The notes under the pieces are model-generated. The model was not told the origin of the DNA. It did no database searches and saw only the letters and a list, made by a program, of their open reading frames with translations. The position numbers and the translations under genes are program-made. DNA of 64,000 bases from Streptomyces sp. AV19 (GTDB lineage Bacteria > Actinomycetota > Actinomycetes > Streptomycetales > Streptomycetaceae), in assembly GCF_015999245.1 (NCBI RefSeq), contig NZ_JAEAMR010000004.1:1-64000 (forward strand), given 5' to 3'. Shown here piece after piece: positions 23,762 to 31,285 of the stretch (positions are counted from its first letter, which is position 1; each line of letters starts with the position of its first letter).

Positions 23762-26700
23762 TCAGTCCAGTTGATCGAATCTCAGGTACTCGCCGTACTC
23801 GAATCGGCTGCGGTAAACGTCGATTGGCTCGCCGTATCTATCTGTCCAGGCGTCGTATACACGGCCGTTCTTGATCAACACGTCATGATGAGCCCAGCCT
23901 GTATCCTGGCCTCGATACTTCCCCAGGCTTGGAGCGCCGTAGGAATCAGTGATCCTGTGACGCTTGCCCCCTATTTGCTCTTGGATCTTCTTTGCGACAT
24001 CTTCGCAACCCGTACTTTGGCAAATATCCGAAATTTTTGCCGGTTTCCAGCTCTCGCCGAGGTCTCCGCAGTCGCTGTTGTGGACGAGGACCGGCGTCCG
24101 CCCAGCGAGTACATAATACGTGTGGAGGTCGTCGACGGTGAGGTTGTAAGTGCGTGCGTGGTGGTCGTAGGCGCGGTTGGCCTGAACGCGGGCGGTGGTG
24201 CCGTCGCTGGTGCGAAGGGTGGTGCCGGGGGTGAGTTCGCGGGCGGGGAGCCAGCGGTGTTTGTCCGGTGCCCAGAAGGGGTGTTCGTGGGTGGCGGTGA
24301 GTTTCTTCGGGCCGTTGGAAGTCCTGATCGTCACTTCGTTGAAGTGCTTATCGCTGTCGGTGACGATCGTTCGGCTGACCTGGCGGGCTGCTGACCAGCC
24401 AGTGACCGGGTCGGTTGCGAGGACTTGGTCGCCGGTCTTGATGTCCTCGATGTTGCGGGTGGAGCGGTCGCCCATGAGGACCTTGGTGCCGGCCAGGAAG
24501 CAGTTGTTGCAGCCGGGCTTGGGGCGGCGTCGTGACTTGCCTGCGGCCTTCTCTGCCTCCTTTTCAACTGCCTTCTTGCCCGACTTGCCCCAGGCCCACT
24601 TCCCGCCCTTGATGGCCCACTTTGCGCCCTTTCCGCCCGGGCCCGGGATGAGTTCCAGGCAGCCGAGGGATTCTCCACGGGCATGGGCGCACTCGGATAT
24701 GCCCTTCAGTGGCGTGAGCTCGGCGACGATGCCCAGGGGGCCCTTCCAGCATCCGGGGTCCCACCAGGGGCACTTCTTCTCCTGACCGCCGGCCTGTTCC
24801 TCGATGTTTTTGAAATCGAGGAGCTTCTTGACGATTTCTGACGATGCGCCGGCGATCTGATCCTGCGCCTCTTGCATGGCCTTTTCCGCGGCCTTCAGGT
24901 CGCGGACACGGATCTTGATCTGTGTGACGGCGGTCTTGGCCTCGGCCGCGTCCTGGCCTGCCTTGTCGGCGGAGATGCGGGCGTCTGCGGCGGCGGCGTA
25001 GGCCGTGTCGGCGGAGTCGTGTGCCCATCGGGCCGATGCGCCGGCCCGGGCAGCGGAGATTTCCGCGGCTTCGGCGTCGTGTGCCGCTGCTTGTGCTGCT
25101 TGCGTGGCGGCTTGTGCGGAATTCGCGGCCTGGGCGGCCGAGGCCTCGGCCGACTTGGCGTACTGGCGTGCCTGGCCCGCGAACTTGTCGGCCTGGCCGG
25201 CGTATTCCTTGGCCTGCTTGGCGGCGGCGTTCGCTTCCTTGCTGGCCTTCGCGGCCCTGGCTGCGACGACCGAGGCGAGGGCCGCGTTCTGCTGGGCGAG
25301 GGACGCGGTCCGCGCAGCGCCGGCGATGAGCTGCTGCACGGTCGCGACATGGGTGGCCGTGAGGTTGTCCAGACGAGCGGCGGAGTACTGGCCGGTCTCG
25401 ATGAACTGGTGCAGGAGTTCCGGCGGGCTCTCCATCGCGACCTTGGCGGCGGCCTTGACCTCGGGGCCGCCGGTGTGGATGAGCTGGGCCGCGCGAGTGC
25501 GCTCGTCGGCTTCCCGGGCGATGTGCTGGGTGCGGTTGAGGAATTCGCGGAGCTTGCCGGCGGAACTGTCCAGCAGCGCGTCCTGGCCGGCCTTCTTGAG
25601 CTCCGGCCCGGCGGTGTGCACGATCTGGGCCACGCCCAGGCGGTAGTCGCCCAGAGCGGCCTCGTGCTGACCGGTGCGCAGGAACTCGGCTATCTGCTTC
25701 GCGTCGCCCTTGAGCGCTTCCTTGGCCGCCTTGCGGACAGATTCCAGCCCGCTGTCCTCGGCAAGGCGCTGGACGCCGGCGCGTTCGTCCTCCTGCAGGG
25801 CCTCTTGCCGGCCGGCCCGCAGGTACTCAACCACGTTGTCATCGGAACCCGCGAGGGCGAGCTTGGCGGCGGCCTGGCTCCAGGGGCCTGCGGTCTTCAG
25901 TGACCGCATGGCGACCTTGCGGCCCTTGGCCGCGGCCTCCTTGACATCGACACCGGGCTTGGCAGCTTCGGCGGCGAGGCGGTCGGCCTCCTCGTCGAGC
26001 TCCTTGCGCTCCTTGTCAGCGCGCTCTGCTTCGGCTTGGCGCCGCTCTCCCTCGATCCGCAGGATCCGGGCCTGCTCGACCCTGGCGGCAGTACGGGCCC
26101 TGAGCTCCTCCGCCTCGACCTTGCGGGCGACGCCCTGCACCTTGCTCGCGGTCTTCACCGCGTCGAGCGCGGCGTTGGCCGCCTTCTTGGCCTCCGCGGC
26201 ATGGAGCGCCGACTGTTTGGCCGCGCTGGACGCCTGCCCCGCGTGCTTGGCGGCCTCCTCCGCCGCCTTGCCCGCGTTGCGAGCGTGCTTGGCCGCCGAG
26301 TCCGCGGCCTTCGCCGCCTCGTCCGCAGCGGCCGCCGACTCACGGGCCAGAGCCTGCGACTGCTGGGCAGCACGAGCAGAGTCATCCGCGCGGGCGCGGG
26401 CCGTGGCCGCCCACTGCCTGGCACGGGCCGCCTCCGCGTCGGCCACCCCGGCAAGGCCACCGGCCCTGTCCGCCTCACTCGCCGCCACCTGCGCATTGGC
26501 ACTGGCACTCGCAGCCGCACCCGCGGCCTTCTCGGCGGCCCTCGAAGCGACACCCACCTGCTTCGCGGCATCCCTGGCCAGATCGGCCGCCTCCGCGGCC
26601 GCATAGGCGTCCTTGGCGGCCTTGCGCGCGTCGCCCGCCCGGCCCGCGTCCTTCGCCGCGTTCGCAGCGGCGTTGCGTGCCCGCGCCGCGGCCTCGGCGG

Positions 26701-27766
26701 CACCGGCAGCGGCAGCGGCGGCGTTCGCGGCAGCCGTGGAGGCCATCCGCGCCGCGTAGTTGGCCGCCTGCGCCGCGCCTATGGCCTCTTGTGCCGCGTT
26801 GGCGGCGCCCTGCGCGGCGGTCGCGGCCTGCTGGGCCGACCGCGCCGCGCGGGCCGTGTCCTTGCCCGCCGCCTTGGTCTCCTCCGCAGCCTTCTGCGCC
26901 TGCTTCTTGGCCAGATCCGATGCCTTCACGGCCCGGTCGGAAGCCCGCCCGGCCGCCTCGGTCTGGCTCCTGGCCACCTGGCCGGCTTCCTTCGCCCGCT
27001 GCGCGAGCTCGGCGACGGTGGCCCGTTCCTGGTCACGCATGCGGGCAACATGCTGGCCCACGGCAAGGAACTCGCGGACGTCGTCGGCGGATCCCTTCAG
27101 CGCGACCTGGGCGGCTTCCTTCGTAGCCGGACCACCGGTTCCGAGGATCTGGACGAGACGGAGCCGCTCGTCGGCCTCGCGCGCGATGAACTGCTTGTCC
27201 TCCAGGAACTTGGCCATGTCATCGGCCGTCCCGAGAAGCGCCTTCTGGCCCGCCTCCTTGAGAGAAAGACCGCCCTCGTTGATCGCCTGTGCAACCAGGA
27301 TGCGTTGGTCGGCCTCGAACGGGGTCTGCCAACCCTCCTCAAGGAACTTCCGTATGTCCTCGTCGGTCCCCTTGACCAGGACCTCCTGGGCGGCCTCACG
27401 CAGCGTCGGCCCGCCGAGGTTGTAGATCCGGGCCGTCGCGACACGCTCATCCCCGAGTTGGGCGAGGTCCTTCTCGCGGTCGAGGAAACGGCGTACGTCC
27501 TCATCAGAGCCGAGGAGTGCCACCTCAGCCGCAGCTTTGACCCCTGGCCCGCCCTTCAACCACCGCTCAACGACGCTTCCGCGGGGGGTCAACCACAGCA
27601 CATCAGAGATGGCGTAGTCATTCGTGTCCAAGTCTTCTGCCGCCCTGGCGGGAGCGGTTCCGAGCAACCCGACGAGGAGCGCCAAGGGCAGCAAGGCCAG
27701 GCACAGCAGGCGTATGACGAACGCTGGCGCGCCCCGCATCCTCTTCAAGCAAGGTTTATGTCTCAC
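23762..27766 (-). CDS. Secreted polymorphic toxin: ALF repeats, Ala-rich coiled coil, Hint, papain-like toxin tip
   Basis: The 1334-residue protein starts at GTG 27766 (GAAGG upstream) with a signal peptide of about 42 residues ending PARA. Two blocks of ALF-type repeats (pattern GG..LKEAAQ.AL.GTDED..KFL, about residues 60-225 and 620-830) flank roughly 300 residues of Ala-rich coiled coil. A pretoxin Hint domain begins NCFLAGTKVLMGD and ends PVLVHNSD. The last 103 residues hold a Cys (CQSTGCEDVA), His (GWAHHDVLI) and Asp (GRVYDAW) arrangement typical of papain-fold toxin 2. Hint would autocleave to release the tip, a peptidase or deamidase against rivals. The final 500 bp are less G+C-rich than the rest. 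Confidence 0.85.
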   Translation of the reverse strand: MRHKPCLKRMRGAPAFVIRLLCLALLPLALLVGLLGTAPARAAEDLDTNDYAISDVLWLTPRGSVVERWLKGGPGVKAAAEVALLGSDEDVRRFLDREKDLAQLGDERVATARIYNLGGPTLREAAQEVLVKGTDEDIRKFLEEGWQTPFEADQRILVAQAINEGGLSLKEAGQKALLGTADDMAKFLEDKQFIAREADERLRLVQILGTGGPATKEAAQVALKGSADDVREFLAVGQHVARMRDQERATVAELAQRAKEAGQVARSQTEAAGRASDRAVKASDLAKKQAQKAAEETKAAGKDTARAARSAQQAATAAQGAANAAQEAIGAAQAANYAARMASTAAANAAAAAAGAAEAAARARNAAANAAKDAGRAGDARKAAKDAYAAAEAADLARDAAKQVGVASRAAEKAAGAAASASANAQVAASEADRAGGLAGVADAEAARARQWAATARARADDSARAAQQSQALARESAAAADEAAKAADSAAKHARNAGKAAEEAAKHAGQASSAAKQSALHAAEAKKAANAALDAVKTASKVQGVARKVEAEELRARTAARVEQARILRIEGERRQAEAERADKERKELDEEADRLAAEAAKPGVDVKEAAAKGRKVAMRSLKTAGPWSQAAAKLALAGSDDNVVEYLRAGRQEALQEDERAGVQRLAEDSGLESVRKAAKEALKGDAKQIAEFLRTGQHEAALGDYRLGVAQIVHTAGPELKKAGQDALLDSSAGKLREFLNRTQHIAREADERTRAAQLIHTGGPEVKAAAKVAMESPPELLHQFIETGQYSAARLDNLTATHVATVQQLIAGAARTASLAQQNAALASVVAARAAKASKEANAAAKQAKEYAGQADKFAGQARQYAKSAEASAAQAANSAQAATQAAQAAAHDAEAAEISAARAGASARWAHDSADTAYAAAADARISADKAGQDAAEAKTAVTQIKIRVRDLKAAEKAMQEAQDQIAGASSEIVKKLLDFKNIEEQAGGQEKKCPWWDPGCWKGPLGIVAELTPLKGISECAHARGESLGCLELIPGPGGKGAKWAIKGGKWAWGKSGKKAVEKEAEKAAGKSRRRPKPGCNNCFLAGTKVLMGDRSTRNIEDIKTGDQVLATDPVTGWSAARQVSRTIVTDSDKHFNEVTIRTSNGPKKLTATHEHPFWAPDKHRWLPARELTPGTTLRTSDGTTARVQANRAYDHHARTYNLTVDDLHTYYVLAGRTPVLVHNSDCGDLGESWKPAKISDICQSTGCEDVAKKIQEQIGGKRHRITDSYGAPSLGKYRGQDTGWAHHDVLIKNGRVYDAWTDRYGEPIDVYRSRFEYGEYLRFDQLD

Positions 27767-27792
27767 GAACTGCCTTCTTAACTTTGTGAAGT

Positions 27793-27809
27793 GACTGCTG
27801 TGCAGTCAA
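27793..27809. promoter_or_regulatory. 17-bp palindrome upstream of the toxin gene
   Basis: TGACTGCtgtGCAGTCA is a perfect inverted repeat, 27-43 bp upstream of the toxin GTG. It could be an operator or a small 5'-leader hairpin. Confidence 0.45.
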
Positions 27810-28082
27810 TTAGCGCCGGTGATCATAGTCGGAGAAATCTGCGACACAGTGTGAGGCGGTCAGAACAGGCCAGCGCGGCTTGAAGCAGAGGAGGGGGGCG
27901 CTTAGTCACGGGCTGCCGTAATGTCAAGTCGCGTTACGCAAATGATAGATGGATGAGACTGATGCGGCGTCAGACATCTCAAAGTGCCGTCTTGCCAGGG
28001 TGGTAGGTTCGATCAGTGCCGCTCTCCCACATCCATGATGCGGCCCTTTTTTGTTCGCCAACCCTGTCGAAAGGAAAACTCG
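27810..28082. other. Divergent intergenic region
   Basis: This segment between the toxin palindrome and the disrupted secreted-protein gene has several A/T-rich stretches and presumably holds promoters in both directions. A GAAAGGA ribosome binding site precedes the ATG at 28083. I see no gene in it. Confidence 0.5.
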
Positions 28083-28700
28083 ATGAGGTCCCCCCTGCGC
28101 GGGACACTAAGGGTTGTCCCGTAAATGATCTACGAGTTGGTGGGTGACGAGTCGGCCCCAGCCACACCAAGATCATCTCACCCGTGACCAGCAGTTACGG
28201 GACAACCCTTAGTTGCCGCCGTCGCCGGAGCCGTCTCCGTCATCCTGACTGTGGGCTCCACAACGAGCGCGGCCGCACCCTCGGTAGACGTAGCTGACGG
28301 CCCATCACTGTCCTACGCGGTCGAGGGCTTCGAATACCCCAACGCCGCGAAGATTCTCAAGGAGCGCGGAATCGCGCTCCGCAAGGGCGACGGCCACATC
28401 CTCCTGTCCGACTGCACTGTGACCCAGGACATCGTCGTCAATACCAACAACCTCGACAACGTCGACCGCGGAAAGTACTGCTTCAAAGTCACGGGCACCG
28501 GCAAGTCCGGCGAACTCACCCTGGAAATGGCCAAGGTCATCTCCATCACCGCCGGGAACTACCTCGTCCAGGCCAGCCTCACCACCGATGGCCGCACCAC
28601 CGAGGTCGGACTGTCGAAGTACGACACCAAGGTGGTCGGCCAGGGCGTCAACCCGACCGGCAGCCCCGCTGTGCTGGTCAAGCTTCGCGTCAAGGGCTGA
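28083..28700 (+). pseudogene. Secreted-protein gene interrupted in its signal peptide by a MITE
   Basis: ATG 28083 (GAAAGGA upstream) opens MRSPLRGTL, and then the 100-bp element at 28110-28209 interrupts. Removing the element and one TA joins the frame perfectly to VAAVAGAVSVILTVGSTTSA, giving a standard signal peptide and a mature part of about 140 residues (DGPSLSYAVEGFEYPNAAK ... LVKLRVKG). With the insertion the frame meets TAA after 13 codons. A product could start only at GTG 28251, after the hydrophobic core, so export would fail. The mature domain is unrecognised. The downstream gene is intact. Confidence 0.8.
28110..28209. mobile_element. 100-bp MITE with 15-bp terminal inverted repeats
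   Basis: AGGGTTGTCCCGTAA (28110-28124) and its exact complement (28195-28209) bound the element. It is flanked by TA on both sides, within what would be CTAG after excision. This target and 2-bp duplication fit IS5-family (IS427/IS1031-like) elements. Internal sequence includes a second inverted pair ATGATCT/AGATCAT (28125-28131, 28170-28176). No coding capacity, so movement would need a transposase in trans. Confidence 0.85.
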
Positions 28701-28791
28701 CAACGCCGCCACCCCACGCGGGCGGCTCACGACCAGCTGACCCCGCCACCGCGTGACTCACCACACCACTACTTCGCTGAGGAACAACAGA

Positions 28792-30399
28792 ATGCCTGGC
28801 ATACGTCCACGCGCCGCGTGGAGCACCGGACTTGCCGTATCCGCTGTCACGGCAGGCTTGCTGACCGCCGCTCCCGCGCACGCGGTGGTCGGTGAGCAGG
28901 CCAAGGACGACGCGTTCGCGTTCACCGCCAAGCTCGACATCGGAGGCGAGCGCAGCTGCTCGGCCGCGCTGGTGGGGGAGCAATGGCTGGTCACCGCCGC
29001 CAGCTGCTTCGCCGATGACCCGGCACGGAGCCTGACGGTGCGGGCAGGCACGCCGAAGGTTCGGACGATCGCCACCATTGGCCGCACCGACCTCACCCGT
29101 GGCGGCGGCAGCGTGGTGGAGGTCGTCGAGCTCGTCCCGCGTACCGACCGCGACCTGGTCATGGCCCGACTCGCCACACCGGTCACCGGCGTCGCTCCCA
29201 TCGGCCTCGGCGCCAACGCCGTACTGCCCGGCGAGGACCTGTGGGTCGCCGGTTACGGACGGACCCGCGACGAATGGGTCCCCGACCGGCTGCACCACGC
29301 GCGATTCACCGTGGACGCGGTGAAGAGCACCTCAATCGGCCTGTCCGGCAAGTCCCCCGACGCAACTGTCTGCCAGGGCGACACCGGCGGCCCGGCCTTC
29401 CGGGAGATCGGCGGCCGCTACGAACTGGCAGGCATCAACAGCATGTCGGGGCAAGGCGGTTGCTTCGGCACCGATGAATCGGTGACCAGCAGAGCCGCGG
29501 CGAACACCCGGGTCGACGACATCACCGGATGGATCCACTCCGTCGCCTACCGCGATGTTCTGAAGCAGGCCAACTGGAAAAACGTGGCCCACCTGGCCTC
29601 CGGCCGCTTCACCAACGCCGCCGGGGCGGCGGCCAAGCGCCGCATGGACCTGTTCGTGATCTGGAAGGACGGCTCGGCCAGCATCTTCCCGGGATCCGAC
29701 AGCACCGACCCCAAGACACCGTTCTCGGCCGAGCACAAGGTGGCCAAGGCCGGCAGCGACTGGCAGTACGCCAGCGTCATCGCGGCGGGCAATTTCGCCG
29801 GCAGCGGCACGGACGGACTCTTCGTCCGGTGGAAGGACGCCGAGGTGACCGAGTACGGACACCTCGACCTCAAGGGAGCCCACAACGAGAAGACGCTGAA
29901 GAAGAAGCGGCAGCTCGACCCCAAGAACTTCTGGAACAACGCCCGGCTGATCACCGTCGGCCGGTACAGCGGCAACAGCCTGCGCGACGACGTGCTGGTG
30001 CTCTGGGAAAACGGGTCCACCTCGCTGTACACCGATATCCACAGCAAGGAGCTGAACGGCTACTCCCAACTGTCCGCCGCGGCCAACTCCTGGAAGAACG
30101 CCACCCAGATCAGCGCAGGGGAATTCAACGGCAAGAAGACCTCCGACCTGCTCATCCAGTGGAAGGACGGAGAGACCAGCGTCTTCCCGGGCGTCGACGC
30201 CAAGGGCTACCACGGCCGAACCAAGATCAACAACACCGGTTCCGCCTGGAAGAACGCCCACATCCTCACCACCGGGGCCTTCACCAACAACGACGACCGC
30301 GTCAACGACATCCTCATCAGCTGGAACAACGGCAACCTGGGCCTCTACCCCGATGTCGACGGAAACGGGACCCACGGAGGCATCGAGCTCCTCAAATGA
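28792..30399 (+). CDS. Secreted trypsin-fold pseudo-protease with C-terminal repeat (FG-GAP-like) domain
   Basis: The 535-residue protein has a signal peptide ending APAHA, then an S1 trypsin fold. The catalytic His is replaced by S71 (VTAASCF instead of TAAHC) and the nucleophile Ser by T198 (GDTGGP instead of GDSGGP); D121 in DRDLVMA remains. It is therefore predicted inactive. Residues 245-535 are repeated units around LFVIWKDGSASIFPG and LLIQWKDGETSVFPG, resembling FG-GAP/VCBS propeller repeats that bind surfaces or ligands. ATG 28792 is chosen over GTG 28753 because TGAGGA lies upstream at good spacing. It is probably a secreted binding protein. Confidence 0.85.
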   Translation: MPGIRPRAAWSTGLAVSAVTAGLLTAAPAHAVVGEQAKDDAFAFTAKLDIGGERSCSAALVGEQWLVTAASCFADDPARSLTVRAGTPKVRTIATIGRTDLTRGGGSVVEVVELVPRTDRDLVMARLATPVTGVAPIGLGANAVLPGEDLWVAGYGRTRDEWVPDRLHHARFTVDAVKSTSIGLSGKSPDATVCQGDTGGPAFREIGGRYELAGINSMSGQGGCFGTDESVTSRAAANTRVDDITGWIHSVAYRDVLKQANWKNVAHLASGRFTNAAGAAAKRRMDLFVIWKDGSASIFPGSDSTDPKTPFSAEHKVAKAGSDWQYASVIAAGNFAGSGTDGLFVRWKDAEVTEYGHLDLKGAHNEKTLKKKRQLDPKNFWNNARLITVGRYSGNSLRDDVLVLWENGSTSLYTDIHSKELNGYSQLSAAANSWKNATQISAGEFNGKKTSDLLIQWKDGETSVFPGVDAKGYHGRTKINNTGSAWKNAHILTTGAFTNNDDRVNDILISWNNGNLGLYPDVDGNGTHGGIELLK

Positions 30400-30580
30400 C
30401 CGCGAGCGCCTGAGGGGAGACGCATTCTGCTTCCGCGCACCAAGCAGGTGACTCGTTCAGGAACATGCCGAGTGTTGCACTCCTGGGCAGGGGCGTATGG
30501 CGGCCGTCACGGCTTCACCTGCAAACGGGTCGGGGCACGTACCGCTTGTGCGCGGTTCGAGCCCCGGCCCATGTCGGGCG

Positions 30581-30841
30581 TTATGGCCGGACGGGCGTAC
30601 TGCCGATCAGCAGCAGCGTCACCGCGACATTCGGTCCGTCGATCTCGTACAGCGCCCGGTACCGGCCGACGTGCAGTCGCCAGGTGTTCGTTCCACCCAG
30701 GCGCGCGGCATCGGCCGGGCGCGGGTTGGTCGCGAGGGCGTTGATGGCGTCGGCGTAGGGCTTGACCGCGTCGCCGTCCTTCTGGCGGAGGGCGCGCATG
30801 ATCCGGGCAGTGTTGTTGGCCCAGATCAGGGTGTACTTTAT
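30581..30841 (-). CDS. RelE/ParE-like toxin with an ATA start codon
   Basis: The 86-residue product (initiator, then KYTLIWANNTARIMRALRQ, and RLHVGRYRALYEID) has the fold pattern of RelE/ParE toxins, which cleave mRNA at the ribosome or poison gyrase. The expected ATGA overlap with the antitoxin stop reads ATAA here: the antitoxin still stops (TAA), but the toxin start is ATA at 30841. No other in-frame ATG, GTG or TTG is close by, so expression should be weak or abolished. The ORF itself is otherwise intact. It may be a silenced toxin. Confidence 0.75.
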   Translation of the reverse strand: MKYTLIWANNTARIMRALRQKDGDAVKPYADAINALATNPRPADAARLGGTNTWRLHVGRYRALYEIDGPNVAVTLLLIGSTPVRP

Positions 30842-31152
30842 GAGGCCGCCTGCTGGTCGAGCATGGCCATCACCTCGGCGTGGGTGAGGGTGCTGCCGTC
30901 GCTCTCGGCGCGGGCGAGTTCGATGAGGTGGAGGTCGGCGGCGTCCTCCAGGGCGGCGCGGGCCTCGGGGTCGTCGCCGGCGGTGTCCACGACGGCCTGC
31001 CGCCACCAGTCGTTCAGCAGGAGGCTGAGGGCGCCGGGGCTGTCGACGCCGCGGACGTCGTCCCAGAAGCGTCTGTGCCATCTCTCGTCTAGGGCGTCGG
31101 CGATACCGCCGATGGTGCGGGGGATGTCCGGCAGCTCGGTGGAGAGGTTCAT
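30838..31152 (-). CDS. Antitoxin-like partner of the RelE-type toxin
   Basis: The 104-residue acidic protein (MNLSTELPDIPRTIGGIAD ... TLTHAEVMAMLDQQAAS) ends with the short TLTHAEVMAML helix common in antitoxins of the RelB/prevent-host-death group. ATG 31152 is preceded by AGGAGA; longer in-frame starts to 31200 lack such a site. It lies directly upstream of, and overlaps, the toxin. It would neutralise the toxin and autoregulate the operon. Assignment rests mainly on gene order. Confidence 0.7.
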   Translation of the reverse strand: MNLSTELPDIPRTIGGIADALDERWHRRFWDDVRGVDSPGALSLLLNDWWRQAVVDTAGDDPEARAALEDAADLHLIELARAESDGSTLTHAEVMAMLDQQAAS

Positions 31153-31209
31153 GGCGGTCTCCTGGGGAAGGGACATACTCGCGTTCAGAGAGCAGGGCAT
31201 GGGAAATGG

Positions 31210-31254
31210 CCCGGGGCCCGTACCGCTCGCGGAAGCGAGGGTACGGGCCCCGGG
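31210..31254. terminator. 20-bp compound hairpin with GGAA loop
   Basis: CCCGGGGCCCGTACC (31210-31224) pairs with 31240-31254, and CTCGC (31226-31230) with GCGAG (31235-31239). It lies 32 bp after the kgd stop on the minus strand and is a strong terminator for that gene. Confidence 0.85.
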
Positions 31255-31285
31255 CCGTTCAGCCGACGGCGTCAGAAGATCCGCC

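Noticed and set aside
23762..24394. Plus-strand frame across the toxin tip
   Set aside because: Antisense of the Hint and papain-like domains, which carry clear motifs on the minus strand.
30540..30580. tRNA-like T-arm (GGTTCGAGCCCCGG)
   Set aside because: The loop TTCGAGC is right, but the flanking 5-bp stem has two mismatches, and no acceptor, D or anticodon arms can be folded upstream. At most a remnant of an attachment site; not annotated.
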